Part shown: positions 1 through 9,033 of the stretch, piece after piece
How positions within the stretch are numbered: position 1 is the stretch's first letter
Layout of the letters: every line of letters begins with the position of its first letter
Assembly (NCBI GenBank): GCA_028819845.1
Contig: JAPPKS010000031.1
Coordinates: 62,001-126,000, forward strand
From: Candidatus Poribacteria bacterium
Lineage (GTDB): Bacteria; Poribacteria; WGA-4E; PCPOR2b
Reading direction: 5' to 3'
Length of the DNA: 64,000 nt
Notes under the pieces: model-generated
Database searches by the model: none
Told to the model about the DNA's origin: nothing
The model's input: only the letters and a program-made list of their open reading frames with translations
Translations under genes and position numbers: made by a program

Positions 1-451
1 CTCGCTTGCTGCCCTCAAAATCAAATGGTCGCGTCATGACGCCGATAGTCAATGCCCCGCTTTCCTTGGCTAGGCTTGCAATCACGGGGGCTGCACCCGT
101 TCCAGTTCCGCCTCCCATGCCGGCAGTCACAAAAACCATGTCTGCCCCTTCAACGATGCTTTTCAGTTTATCTTTATCCTCTTCCGCAGCTTTACGTCCT
201 TTTTCGGGATCAGCGCCTGCGCCAAGTCCGCTCGTCGTGTTAATGCCTACTTGCACCCTTGTTGTGTTATGGCATGTTCGCAGTGCTTGTAAATCTGTAT
301 TGACCACATAAAACTCTACGCCAGTCAATTCTGCTTCAATCATGCGCTTTACTGCGTTACTTCCTCCACCGCCAACGCCAATAACTTTAATTTTCGCTAA
401 ATCTTCAAATTCATCCTGTTCAAATTCAATCATGTTAATTTCGATTACCAT
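1..451 (-). CDS. ftsZ: Cell division protein FtsZ, N-terminal 150 residues (cut by window edge)
   Basis: FtsZ is the tubulin-like GTPase that forms the cytokinetic ring. The reverse-strand reading frame from the ATG at 451 gives 150 residues. It shows the glycine-rich T1 loop [10 protein letters not shown] near residues 25-34, the NTDLQAL segment at 51-57, [11 protein letters not shown] at 75-85, and the tubulin signature [11 protein letters not shown] at 113-123. The C-terminal part lies beyond base 1. A second in-frame ATG lies at 433. The best Shine-Dalgarno-like stretch (AAGGAGGA, near 474-481) is about 20 bases upstream of 451, which is long, so the exact start is uncertain. A near-consensus promoter at 665-693 would give a leader of about 200 bases. 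Confidence 0.95.
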   Translation of the reverse strand, partial: MVIEINMIEFEQDEFEDLAKIKVIGVGGGGSNAVKRMIEAELTGVEFYVVNTDLQALRTCHNTTRVQVGINTTSGLGAGADPEKGRKAAEEDKDKLKSIVEGADMVFVTAGMGGGTGTGAAPVIASLAKESGALTIGVMTRPFDFEGSKR

Positions 452-664
452 TTATCAATTTCAGTAATCTAATTCCTCCTTTGTCTTGCACCGCACGAGA
501 TTAATAAGACTTGTAAACATGCCGGATAATGTAAATTGGCAAACAATAAGCTGTCGGAGTTTAAGAAATCATGCAGGCTTGAGGTCATTCCAGCCATGAT
601 TGGGTGAAAATCAGCGACTATCCCACAACTAGACTGCTCCCTATCATACGGGAATACACTAGAG

Positions 665-693
665 ATTATAAATTACTACTCAGTTAAAGTCAA
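665..693 (-). promoter_or_regulatory. Sigma-70-type promoter reading toward ftsZ
   Basis: On the minus strand, TTGACT (693-688) is followed by 17 bases and then a perfect TATAAT (670-665). Transcription would start near 658, giving a 5' leader of about 207 bases before the ftsZ ATG at 451. The leader has no recognisable riboswitch. The promoter lies just downstream of the neighbouring dehydrogenase stop codon at 714, so ftsZ is probably transcribed independently of it. Confidence 0.65.
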
Positions 694-713
694 TGTTTTT
701 TTTGATAATATGA

Positions 714-1604
714 CTAAGTTTTATTTTCCTTAAGGGGATTGGCTAATGTTTGGATTATATCAGTAAGGTCGTAAAAAGAACTTCGACTATCCGCAGCGTG
801 ATTCGCAGGGAGGTTTTCGTCAACAAAGCGGTATATGTCCGCAGCCCCAGCCAAAATTTTAGGGGTTAAACCGACCTGTGCGAATGTCGCCGAAATTTCC
901 TCCATCTCAGCAATCCAACGATGAGATTTCGGCGGCATCATCGGTACGTTTCGTTCCATGCGTTCAAAAAGCATAGATTGGCTCATTTTAAGTTCGGTCT
1001 TGAGCGGATCTAAGACGCCCATGGCTTCCGCCGCGGTTAATAGTTCCGTGCAAAGTGCGGTCAACCCCTTGGTCAGTGATGCGTAGCACATCTTGATTGC
1101 CGAGGCTAGCCCGATTTCTTCGCCGAGAAGAATGACATCTAATCCGTACCGATTTAACGATTCAATGATGCGGGCGTCACGTCCTGATGCATAAAAACGT
1201 GTCGCACCAGACGTTCTGGGCGGAGGTCCGATAATTGATGCATCGACAAATCCCCCTCCCGCGTTTGTAATAATGCCCCCAATTCTGTGAACGGTCTCAG
1301 GGGAAACCGCATTGCAGTCGGCATAGACGAGATTCGTGTCGGTTTCGGCAAGTGCATTTGCGACTTTATTTGCAGCATTTACTGCCTGGCCAGGGGGGAG
1401 AATCGACAATATGACATCAGCGCCGCAAATAAGCGCGTGATATGTTGGCACATCAACGATACCCGCGCGCGCAGAAAAGGTTCGCGTGCGTTTTCTCCTG
1501 CCCTGCAAACATGTAATCACATTCAAACCATGTGAACCTAATACACGCCCCACGATATGCCCCATATCGCCAGGACTCAGAATTCCTATGGTTTTCAACA
1601 ACAT
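714..1604 (-). CDS. NAD(P)-binding dehydrogenase of the 6PGDH/3-hydroxyisobutyrate dehydrogenase superfamily with DUF1932-like C-terminus
   Basis: The 296-residue protein begins with a Rossmann fold. The dinucleotide motif GILSPGDMG at about residues 7-15 is a variant of GxGxxG. The C-terminal half resembles the DUF1932 all-helical domain, with a lysine-containing helix (SAIKMCYASLTKG). Relatives reduce or oxidise beta-hydroxyacids or imines, and the substrate cannot be told from the sequence. The start ATG at 1604 has a good ribosome site (GAGGAGA, 7 bases upstream). The upstream M32 peptidase gene ends 62 bases away on the same strand, so co-transcription is possible. Confidence 0.8.
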   Translation of the reverse strand: MLLKTIGILSPGDMGHIVGRVLGSHGLNVITCLQGRRKRTRTFSARAGIVDVPTYHALICGADVILSILPPGQAVNAANKVANALAETDTNLVYADCNAVSPETVHRIGGIITNAGGGFVDASIIGPPPRTSGATRFYASGRDARIIESLNRYGLDVILLGEEIGLASAIKMCYASLTKGLTALCTELLTAAEAMGVLDPLKTELKMSQSMLFERMERNVPMMPPKSHRWIAEMEEISATFAQVGLTPKILAGAADIYRFVDENLPANHAADSRSSFYDLTDIIQTLANPLKENKT

Positions 1605-1665
1605 TAATCAATCTCCTCGTTCAATGTATTTCATTCCGCTGGACAATTTGCCTTCTCGACGTTTT

Positions 1666-3171
1666 CTACAAATTGTATAGCTCTCCGTACTTTGTCCGCA
1701 GATAGCGAATATACGGCGCAATACTCAACGTTCTGCCGGTAACTCGTTCGATAAGTTCAGGTGCGGCGTATTTTCGTCCGTGTTGGTATATGTTATCCCT
1801 AAGCCAACCATACAGGGTGCCAAACTCCGCAGCTTCGATTTGGTTCGTAATTTGCGGATGCGCATTCAAGGCGGTTTCGAAAAACTGCGCACCCAGTATG
1901 TTTCCGAGTGTGTAACCTTGGAAATTACCGCCAATGACATCACAGAACCAATGTACATCTTGCAGCACGCCATCTCGGTCATCGGGTGGAACAATGCCCA
2001 GGTCAGCTTTGAATCGCTCTCGCCACGCCTCAGGGAGATCGCGCACTTTCAGATTTCCCTCAAGTAAATCTAGCTCAAGGTCGAAGCGCATCATGACATG
2101 TAGGTTGTAGGTTACCTCGTCGGCATCTGTGCGGATAAGCGATCGCGTAACCTTGTTAATTGCACGGTAAAACGTCTCTAACGGCGTATGGTTGAGTTGT
2201 TGCGGGTATATTAGTTGAAGTTTGGGATAGAAAAACTTCCAGAAGTTTCTGCTGCGCCCAACGATATTCTCCCAAAGGCGAGATTGGCTTTCATGCACGC
2301 TTGCAGATGTTCCTCGCGCAAGCGGCGTACCTTCAAGTTCCATTCCGATGCCTTGTTCATATAGAGCATGTCCCGCCTCGTGCATCGTGCTGAAAAGTGC
2401 TTCGCTCAGGTCATTTTCTCGAACCCTAGTCGTAATGCGGACATCACCTAGCGAGAATTTAGTCATAAATGGATGATGGGTTTTGTCTTGCCGTCCACGA
2501 TTGAAGTCATATCCAAGTCGTTTGATGACCTCAACGCCGAAATCTATTTGCTGCGGTTCAGGGTAGATTTGGCGCAAGCATGAATCATCTGCAGCAGGTT
2601 GACTCGTAATCGCCGTTACCATGGGTACAAGCTCCGCTCGCAACTCTGCAAATATGGTACGCACAATTGAAGCTTTCATGCCGCTATCTGCAAAGTCGAT
2701 TAATGGGTCGGAGATGTGCTCGTACCCAGGGAAAAAGTCAGCCAATTGGCGGCTTAAATCCAGTGTTTTTTCAAGGTATGGTTGCACCGCGGTGAAATCA
2801 TTTGCTGGTCTAGCCTTGGTCCATGCCTGATAAGATTCAGACCCGTGGCTTGAGAGTTCAGCCACGAACGTCGGCGGTACTTTTATCGCTCGCTCATAGT
2901 CACACCGGGTAACGCGGATGAGACTTGCATCGTCCGAATCATACGGTAAACTGTTTTCGGAGGACTGCAACTCTTCTAGTAATTGCCCTATTTTTGGGTC
3001 AATGAACTTCTCGTGTGCAAGGCGGCCAAGTGTAGCAATCTGGCGGGCTCGAGCATCGTCGCCGCGCGGCGGCATATAGGTTGATTGATCCCAATGAAGC
3101 AACGCGGCGGCAGAATTAAGATCGTTAATTTCTGTAAGGTGGCATTTGAGTTTTTGTAGCTTGGATTCCAA
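1666..3171 (-). CDS. Carboxypeptidase Taq (M32 family metallopeptidase)
   Basis: This cytoplasmic zinc carboxypeptidase removes C-terminal residues from peptides. The 501 residues match the usual M32 length. The zinc motif HEAGH lies at about residues 264-268. The family-typical IRTDADEVTYNLH segment follows in the C-terminal half, and DPLIDFADSGM lies near 155. The start codon is TTG at 3171, chosen because GAGGAG lies 9 bases upstream and the N-terminus (ESKLQKLK) then aligns with the family start. Nothing in the neighbourhood suggests a specific peptide substrate. Confidence 0.93.
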   Translation of the reverse strand: MESKLQKLKCHLTEINDLNSAAALLHWDQSTYMPPRGDDARARQIATLGRLAHEKFIDPKIGQLLEELQSSENSLPYDSDDASLIRVTRCDYERAIKVPPTFVAELSSHGSESYQAWTKARPANDFTAVQPYLEKTLDLSRQLADFFPGYEHISDPLIDFADSGMKASIVRTIFAELRAELVPMVTAITSQPAADDSCLRQIYPEPQQIDFGVEVIKRLGYDFNRGRQDKTHHPFMTKFSLGDVRITTRVRENDLSEALFSTMHEAGHALYEQGIGMELEGTPLARGTSASVHESQSRLWENIVGRSRNFWKFFYPKLQLIYPQQLNHTPLETFYRAINKVTRSLIRTDADEVTYNLHVMMRFDLELDLLEGNLKVRDLPEAWRERFKADLGIVPPDDRDGVLQDVHWFCDVIGGNFQGYTLGNILGAQFFETALNAHPQITNQIEAAEFGTLYGWLRDNIYQHGRKYAAPELIERVTGRTLSIAPYIRYLRTKYGELYNL

Positions 3172-3218
3172 GAATTTTGCTCCTCGCTAGGTAAGCGTTG
3201 TTGGGCTTCGGAGGATAT

Positions 3219-4034
3219 TCAACCGATTCGTTCCGGGCAGCTATAAACTGTCATGTTTTTATCACGCATAAAACCGATTAACATCATTCCACTCCCTCTC
3301 GCCAAGTCAACCGCCAAACTTGACGCTGCAGAAACCGCCGTGATTACTGGAATGCGGGCAAACAACGCTTTCTGGATAATCTCGAAACTTGCGCGGCCGC
3401 TCACCATAAGGATGTGCCTATCTAAAGGGATGTGTTCGCTCAACAACGCTTGCCCAATTACCTTGTCTACTGCATTATGTCGACCAATATCTTCACGCGC
3501 AATTTGAAGCTCTCCTTGTGAATTAAACAGACCAGCAGCATGGAGCCCTCCCGTTTCAGCAAAAACAGTTTGGGCAGATTTGAGTTGTTCATTCAGTTTG
3601 TACAAGACAGCCCGTTCTATCTGAAACGATGATTTAATCGGTGGAATTTCTTGCCAAACCGATTCTATAGTCATTTTGCCGCACAATCCGCAACTAGCGT
3701 TTGCATGAAAGTTGCGCTGCCAACTAGCCTCCTCGTCGAATACTTTCCCATCAACAAGATGTATATTTATGACGTTCCCCAGATTCGTCGCACCCACATC
3801 CTCGCAGTATGCCATTGCCCCGATATCATCGGCAGACTGGATTAGCCCTTCTGTGAATAAGAAACCTGCGCCCAGTTCGAAGTCATGCCCCGGCGTACGC
3901 ATTACGACAATTAAGCTTTGATTCGCAACGCGAATCTCAAGAGGTTCCTCTACGACCAATTGATCGTTGACCGAATCAGATTGAGAGTTGCGCCAGCGTG
4001 TGACCAGTTCCGTTGTCGTTGGTTGTTGGCTCAT
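3219..4034 (-). CDS. fdhD: Formate dehydrogenase accessory sulfurtransferase FdhD
   Basis: FdhD transfers sulfur from a cysteine desulfurase to the bis-MGD cofactor of formate dehydrogenase. The 271 residues include the sulfur-carrying CGLC motif in ASCGLCGK, the ETGGLHAA segment, the highly conserved REDIGRHNAVDK and the SGRASFEI motif, all in family order. No formate dehydrogenase gene lies in this window. The only other molybdopterin genes here are moaD/moaE near 21 kb and the CinA-like gene, so its client is elsewhere. The start is ATG at 4034, with only a weak ribosome site. Confidence 0.95.
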   Translation of the reverse strand: MSQQPTTTELVTRWRNSQSDSVNDQLVVEEPLEIRVANQSLIVVMRTPGHDFELGAGFLFTEGLIQSADDIGAMAYCEDVGATNLGNVINIHLVDGKVFDEEASWQRNFHANASCGLCGKMTIESVWQEIPPIKSSFQIERAVLYKLNEQLKSAQTVFAETGGLHAAGLFNSQGELQIAREDIGRHNAVDKVIGQALLSEHIPLDRHILMVSGRASFEIIQKALFARIPVITAVSAASSLAVDLARGSGMMLIGFMRDKNMTVYSCPERIG

Positions 4035-4254
4035 GAATGGATTATTTCGGATTGGACAAGTGCCAATTGGCTAAACCTGAGCGGCTGTTTTACGGTGTTA
4101 ATTTACATATATCCATCTAAATCAACGGACACATTCACTGTACACGTTGAAAACGCGGGAGGACTGCCAAAGCACTGTACCCTAAACGTACCGGCCTATT
4201 CTAGCACAACATTAATTTCCCGTCAACGGCGTATGTCTTCGATATGAAATGGAC

Positions 4255-4283
4255 TTGACAGGCAAATGCTCGCTTCATATAAT
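4255..4283 (+). promoter_or_regulatory. Perfect-consensus sigma-70 promoter for lpdA
   Basis: TTGACA at 4255-4260, a 17-base spacer and TATAAT at 4278-4283 match the bacterial housekeeping promoter consensus at all twelve positions. The predicted start of transcription is about 4290, some 37 bases before the lpdA ATG at 4327. The ribosome site GGGAGGGAAGG lies at 4315-4325. Confidence 0.8.
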
Positions 4284-4326
4284 AACCGATGCGTAGCGAA
4301 TTTTATCTTCTCAATGGGAGGGAAGG

Positions 4327-5712
4327 ATGTCTTCGTATAATGTTGCAATAATTGGCGGCGGCCCTGGAGGCTATGTTGCGGCAATCAAAGCGGCCCAACT
4401 AGGGGCAAAGGTTTGTCTGATTGAGAAGGGAGAGTTAGGCGGTACCTGTTTAAATCGAGGATGTATTCCAACCAAAACATTATTCGCTGTTGCGAATTTA
4501 GCAACGCATGTACGGGGCGCTGCCGGATTTGGCCTTAATATTCAAAGTGCAGAGGTCGATTATACGCAAGTATTAGTGCACAAAAACACCACAGTCAAGC
4601 AATTGGCGGAAGGCATCTCAAAATTACTAAAAGGTAACGATGTTCATACAATCAATGGAATAGGGTCGCTCACTAGCAGGAATACGATTGAAGTGGTAAA
4701 GTCGGACGGTACACGGATTGAGATTGTGGCGGAGAAAATTATCATTGCTACAGGCTCGGAGCCCGCAAATTTCCCAGTGTTTGAGATTGATGAACGGCAA
4801 GTATTTACCACAACAGGAGGGCTTGAACTCAATGAGCTCCCCTCCAGCATAATTATCATAGGCGGCGGCGTGTCCGGCTGTGAATTCGCGTCAATTTTCA
4901 ACGGACTTGGCTGTAAAGTAACTATTCTTGAGCTGCTGCCGACTATCCTGGCAACCGAAGATAAACAGGTTGTACGACAACTTCGAGTTTTCATGAAACG
5001 GAAGGGTATCGACATTCATACAGATGCTAATGTGACGAGAGTAGAAAAATGTGAAAATGGGGTTACGGCAACGATGGAGTCGGGAGAGAAGATTAGCGCG
5101 CAAAGAATGCTAGTTTCAATTGGTAGAACGCTCAACTCGGACAGTATCGGATTGGAAGCGGTGGGGATTCGTAAAAGTGCTGCGGGAAAGATTATTGTCA
5201 ACGAAAAGATGGAAACGAACGTGCCCGGTATTTATGCGGTTGGCGATGTCGCAAGCCGGTATCTTTTGGCACACGTCGCATCGGCGGAAGGCATCGTTGC
5301 AGCGCAGAATTGCATGGGTGAGAACGTTAGGATGGATTACAGTACCGTGCCGTGGTGTGTTTTCACCATACCTGAACTTGCTAGAGTAGGTATGACGGAG
5401 GAAGAGGCGGTCGGCGAGGGTTATAAAATCAAAATCGGAAGATTTCCATATGCGGCAAGCGGGAAAGCGTTGGGCATGCGAGAAACAGAGGGATTCGTCA
5501 AAGTCATTTCCGATTCAGAATCCGGCGACATACTTGGCGTACACATACTTGGGGCAAATGCTTCAGACCTAATCCATGAAGCGGTTGTTGCTATTCGGCT
5601 AGGTGCATCAGTTGCGGACCTCGCTCACACAATTCACGCACATCCGACCCTTGCCGAAGCCGTAATGGAATCGGCTGAAGCCGCACACAATCGTGCAATT
5701 CACATGTTGTAA
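4327..5712 (+). CDS. lpdA: Dihydrolipoyl dehydrogenase (E3)
   Basis: This FAD flavoprotein reoxidises lipoyl groups of 2-oxoacid dehydrogenase complexes or the glycine cleavage system. It has 461 residues. The FAD-binding GGGPGG is at 10-15 and the redox disulfide GGTCLNRGC has cysteines at 41 and 46. The NAD motif GGGVSG is near residue 180, the second FAD site YAVGDV near 305, and the C-terminal HAHPTLAEAVMESA supplies the catalytic His-Glu. It stands alone, with no E1 or E2 gene nearby, so it may serve several complexes. It has its own perfect-consensus promoter and a strong purine-rich ribosome site. Confidence 0.96.
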   Translation: MSSYNVAIIGGGPGGYVAAIKAAQLGAKVCLIEKGELGGTCLNRGCIPTKTLFAVANLATHVRGAAGFGLNIQSAEVDYTQVLVHKNTTVKQLAEGISKLLKGNDVHTINGIGSLTSRNTIEVVKSDGTRIEIVAEKIIIATGSEPANFPVFEIDERQVFTTTGGLELNELPSSIIIIGGGVSGCEFASIFNGLGCKVTILELLPTILATEDKQVVRQLRVFMKRKGIDIHTDANVTRVEKCENGVTATMESGEKISAQRMLVSIGRTLNSDSIGLEAVGIRKSAAGKIIVNEKMETNVPGIYAVGDVASRYLLAHVASAEGIVAAQNCMGENVRMDYSTVPWCVFTIPELARVGMTEEEAVGEGYKIKIGRFPYAASGKALGMRETEGFVKVISDSESGDILGVHILGANASDLIHEAVVAIRLGASVADLAHTIHAHPTLAEAVMESAEAAHNRAIHML

Positions 5713-5813
5713 ATGGCGATTTTAAACTCGCGGCAGATGAACCGGCTTTAGTTTCCTCGAATTTCCGAAAAATAATGCGGCCGCAACTAACTCATTTTCC
5801 AATTCCAATTGTG

Positions 5814-6221
5814 ATGGAAATTGTCAGAGCAGAGCTCACCGATGTCGAAATACTCGCTGAACTAAACAAACGTCTTATTAAGGACGAACATCACCCAAAT
5901 TCAATGAGCATAATTCAGCTTATTCAACGAATGAAAACATGGTTAGAGGAGGAATACGTTTGCTATTTGGCGAAAGAAAATGGAAGCATTATAGCGTACT
6001 GCATGTATAAAGATGAAGGCAAATATTACTACATGAGGCAGTTGTTCGTAGACAGAGAACATCGCCGAAAAGGAATCGCTACTAGGTTTCTCAATTGGTT
6101 GTACGAAAATATTTGGACGGATAAGAAAGTCAGACTGGACGTATTAGCTCACAACGAAGATGCTGTAGCATTCTACAAAAAATATGGTTTTAGAATCGGT
6201 GTTTTCAGAATGGAAAAATGA
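5814..6221 (+). CDS. GNAT family N-acetyltransferase
   Basis: The 135-residue protein (from the ATG at 5814) has the GNAT fold. Motif A reads REHRRKGIATRFLNWL, with the acetyl-CoA pyrophosphate loop at RRKGIA, and motif B ends in NEDAVAFYKKYGF. An upstream in-frame ATG at 5775 would add 13 residues but has no ribosome site and gives an atypical N-terminus. The later start aligns with the usual family start, but it also lacks a clear Shine-Dalgarno. The gene is more A+T-rich than its neighbours, which could reflect transfer. The substrate is unknown. Confidence 0.82.
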   Translation: MEIVRAELTDVEILAELNKRLIKDEHHPNSMSIIQLIQRMKTWLEEEYVCYLAKENGSIIAYCMYKDEGKYYYMRQLFVDREHRRKGIATRFLNWLYENIWTDKKVRLDVLAHNEDAVAFYKKYGFRIGVFRMEK

Positions 6222-6528
6222 GGTGTGGAAAATCAGAAATGCTGCATTAACTAAGCGGCGATTTGCAAAATTTGATTACAATAGACATCTTTCCAAAATA
6301 ATTTCACCCCCCGATGGCCCCAGCGGGGCGGCAGGTGTAAAAAGACTACCCTCAAATTGGGCTAATACGCTGTAGGGGCAAGCCTTGTGATTGCCCTTAA
6401 CGCTTCGGTTTTGTCATCCACATTGAGTAAATTAAGAAAGATGTCTAATGGGATGAATTATACCTCTAAACCGCGGTAAAAATCGTCATTGGGATTTATT
6501 ATCTACGATCGGAAGGGACCAATATCAA
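6222..6528. other. Intergenic region with two repeat-like elements
   Basis: No gene is seen here. The region contains copy 1 of a short dispersed repeat (6281-6317), immediately followed by a small GC hairpin (GCCCC-AGC-GGGGC around 6316-6329). A second palindrome-like element lies at 6371-6397 (GGGCAA/TTGCCC arms). The run GTAGGGGCAAGCCTTGTGATT in it resembles small palindromic repeats common in bacteria with repeat-rich genomes. The queC ribosome site lies at the right end. Confidence 0.5.
6281..6317 (+). repeat. Short dispersed repeat, copy 1 of 3
   Basis: The copy starts ATAGACATCTTTCCAAAATA and ends in CCCGATGGCCCCA. It matches copy 2 at 38075-38115 over nearly its whole length and copy 3 at 38179-38211 more loosely. 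All three lie outside the cores of coding regions. Confidence 0.6.
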
Positions 6529-7218
6529 TTGAATAAAAAGGCTGTAGTCCTGTTGAGCGGCGGGGTAGATTCAACCACGACGCTCGCCATTGCTCAATCC
6601 CAAGGTTACGAAGTGTGGGCTATGAGTTTTCGTTATGGCCAACGGCACGCCCTAGAACTTGACCGGGCGCGGGATATCGCTGCATCGATGAAGGCGAAAA
6701 AACACATCATTGTAGATATCGATCTGCGGGCATTTGGCGGTTCCGCTTTGACCGATGAGATTGATGTACCGAAGGACCGATTCGAAGACGAAATCGGCGA
6801 CGGAATTCCTATCACATACGTTCCCGGTAGAAACACAATATTTTTGTCGTTTGCAATGGCGTGGGCAGAGACTTTGGAAATTGATACCATTTTCATTGGC
6901 GTTAATGCCCTCGACTACTCGGGATACCCAGATTGCCGGCCGGAGTTCATTGAAGCCTATCAGCGAATGGCAAACATGGCGACAAAGGCTGGGGTCGAGG
7001 GCAAAACGGAACTTAAGATTCTGACGCCCTTAATTTCAATGACGAAAGCGGAGATTATACAAAAGGGATCTGAATTGGGCGTTGACTACGGATTAACCCT
7101 TAGCTGTTACGATCCAGATGATTTTGGCAGAGCATGCGGATTGTGTGACAGTTGTTTTTTAAGGAAAAAGGGATTTGCTGAAGCCGGGGTTATTGATGGA
7201 ATTACATATCTGTCATAA
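6529..7218 (+). CDS. queC: 7-cyano-7-deazaguanine synthase QueC
   Basis: QueC converts 7-carboxy-7-deazaguanine to preQ0 with ATP and ammonia, a step in queuosine/deazapurine synthesis. The 229-residue protein has the PP-loop [10 protein letters not shown] at residues 8-17, the FRYGQRH segment, YVPGRN and [16 protein letters not shown]. The C-terminal zinc-site cysteines are in [18 protein letters not shown]. It starts at TTG 6529, with GGAAGGGA about 10 bases upstream. No queD, queE, queF or tgt is nearby, so it is a lone member of the pathway in this window. Confidence 0.96.
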   Translation: MNKKAVVLLSGGVDSTTTLAIAQSQGYEVWAMSFRYGQRHALELDRARDIAASMKAKKHIIVDIDLRAFGGSALTDEIDVPKDRFEDEIGDGIPITYVPGRNTIFLSFAMAWAETLEIDTIFIGVNALDYSGYPDCRPEFIEAYQRMANMATKAGVEGKTELKILTPLISMTKAEIIQKGSELGVDYGLTLSCYDPDDFGRACGLCDSCFLRKKGFAEAGVIDGITYLS

Positions 7219-7328
7219 ACCGGTTATGCATTGTTTTCGGCAAGTTGTTTGAATGTTGGGATAGTGCGTGGGAGATGTCGCCTTTCTAAACAATCTTTGA
7301 CTAGGGCGTGTGCATCAATTAGATTACT

Positions 7329-8744
7329 TCAGCAGGTATTACTTTTGTCGATGTACGCTCTTAAACGTGCAATCGCACGTCCGCTGTCGATTGCTTCCTT
7401 GGTTTGTTCAATTGCTTCCTGAGGGTCGGGGAAAAACCCCAGCAGATAGTCTGCAATCGCTGAATTGAGCAAAATTCGGTCGTACACATGTCCCTTCTGA
7501 CCGGATAAAGCTGCTACTCCAGCTTCGGCAAACGCTTCGGCGCTCACTGATTCCAATCTAGGGTTTTTTTCGTAATGGAACCCGTATGATTCCGGATTTA
7601 TGTCCAGTGCAAATTCCTGCTTGCCGCCGTCTACACGCTTAAAACCCTGCGTATAATTAATCGCTTTCCGGTCTGCAACAGAGGGTTTGCCAAGGCGCAT
7701 TGCGTAATGGCTTGTGCCCTCCTCTCCCTTTGTCACCAGTCCGGAATTGAACCCGCGTTCCCGCATCAACTGGAGCAGAGGTTCCTCGTAACCGGGATGG
7801 TAATAGCCAACAATCATATGGTTTGAGTTTGCGGTAAATAACTGTTGCGCTTTTTCGGTCGCCGCCCAAGGCGGGCGTTTTTTGATGTGCATACGCAATT
7901 CACGAATAGCGTAAGCTCCGGGCGAATATTCCCTCTGACTAACATAAGCAAACCCAACCGCTGAATCTTCAATTAAATTTGCAGCTTTCTCAAGTGGGAG
8001 ATTTGTGCGAGCGCCGAGCGTCTTCAGTATTTGCTCTTCCGTTATCCCGAGTTTCGGGGGCATTTCATCTACCCCGTGCAGAATTGACGCTTCGCCAAGC
8101 GCGGCACGCACGGCTGCAATAAACACTGTTGGTCTAAAATACCGCGTGGAACCATCATACGGCTCGCCAAAATGCGTCAGTGAATTGACGGAGACATGAC
8201 GGACCTGCTCAGGGGCGAAGACTGAATCCATATAACCGCGCACTTCGTCGTAGGTTTCACGGTTCATACGTTGGCCGATAAGGGCAGCGCCTTTTAATGC
8301 CGCTTTTACTTGCCCGTTCAAAATCGCTTCGCCCATTGACCGCGTTTCTTCCGAGGTCAGATGTTCACCCCTCAAAATTTTGTCAAGGGATTTTTTGACA
8401 ATTTCCTCTTGCGGGTTTGCGGCTCGATATCCGAGATTTGGATCCAAGATAAACCTAATATCGGGGGGAAGGCAGGAATAGAGGTCTGTCTGGAATTTCT
8501 CAAATGCTGAGACTTCTGCTTCACTCCATTGCGTTTCCTTTGGAAAGTAGTTTCGGATTGTCATTGCAGCAAAAAAAGCGCCCATTTGAGCTTCTGAAAC
8601 CATATCTTCCCGAGAAATCTCTCCCCGCACAGATTTCAAAATCGTACCAAATGTCATTTCGGGCTGGATTGAATCCGTCGCACTTATTCCTAGAGGACGA
8701 GTCTGGTGAGGCCCGGTGCATACTCGCGCTTGCGCTTCTAACAC
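7329..8744 (-). CDS. Anthranilate phosphoribosyltransferase-like protein (TrpD-family paralogue)
   Basis: The protein resembles glycosyl-transferase family 3 enzymes related to TrpD. An N-terminal helical segment contains SREDMVSEAQMGAFFAAMTI. A second helical repeat (EHLTSEETRSMGEAILNG) precedes a Rossmann-like domain with SILHGVDEMPPKLG and the phosphate-binding KGEEGTSHYAMRLG. At about 470 residues it is longer than true TrpD (about 340), and no other trp gene is adjacent, so it is probably a paralogue of unknown substrate. The start is uncertain. The frame is open to a TTG at 8813. I chose GTG 8744 because the family-like QARVCTGPHQTRPLG follows it closely; the first ATG (8657) would remove that segment. 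Confidence 0.72.
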   Translation of the reverse strand: MLEAQARVCTGPHQTRPLGISATDSIQPEMTFGTILKSVRGEISREDMVSEAQMGAFFAAMTIRNYFPKETQWSEAEVSAFEKFQTDLYSCLPPDIRFILDPNLGYRAANPQEEIVKKSLDKILRGEHLTSEETRSMGEAILNGQVKAALKGAALIGQRMNRETYDEVRGYMDSVFAPEQVRHVSVNSLTHFGEPYDGSTRYFRPTVFIAAVRAALGEASILHGVDEMPPKLGITEEQILKTLGARTNLPLEKAANLIEDSAVGFAYVSQREYSPGAYAIRELRMHIKKRPPWAATEKAQQLFTANSNHMIVGYYHPGYEEPLLQLMRERGFNSGLVTKGEEGTSHYAMRLGKPSVADRKAINYTQGFKRVDGGKQEFALDINPESYGFHYEKNPRLESVSAEAFAEAGVAALSGQKGHVYDRILLNSAIADYLLGFFPDPQEAIEQTKEAIDSGRAIARLRAYIDKSNTC

Positions 8745-8965
8745 ATCTTTATTGGGGCCCGGATATTGCCTTTGATGCACGTTTTCTCTCCGTTCGCCAT
8801 GAAAGCCGGGCAAGATGCTCGGTTAACAATGATTGCTGAGTCGGAAAATTCCGTTTGTGTTCTTGAGAATCGGTCAACCACAATTTGCGGCGCATAGGGG
8901 CTGAGTAAGATTCACCGGGGATTTTAGGTTAATTCACAGCGGCTATAACGGGCATGGGCGCCTAA

Positions 8966-9004
8966 CGAAATAAAAGCCCTACACCTTCGGTCTGGCGTAG
9001 GGCT
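8966..9004 (-). terminator. Intrinsic terminator after the beta-barrel gene
   Basis: On the minus strand a perfect 8-bp stem (AGCCCTAC/GTAGGGCT; arms 9004-8997 and 8982-8975) with a 14-base loop is followed by CTTTTATTT. It lies 30 bases past the stop of the gene ending at 9034 and would end the envelope operon. Confidence 0.8.
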
Positions 9005-9033
9005 AATTATCGGAACGCATAGAAAACCACAGT

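Noticed and set aside
6-311. Plus-strand open frame of 101 codons at the left edge
   Set aside because: It is the antisense shadow of ftsZ, whose conserved motifs are unmistakable on the minus strand.
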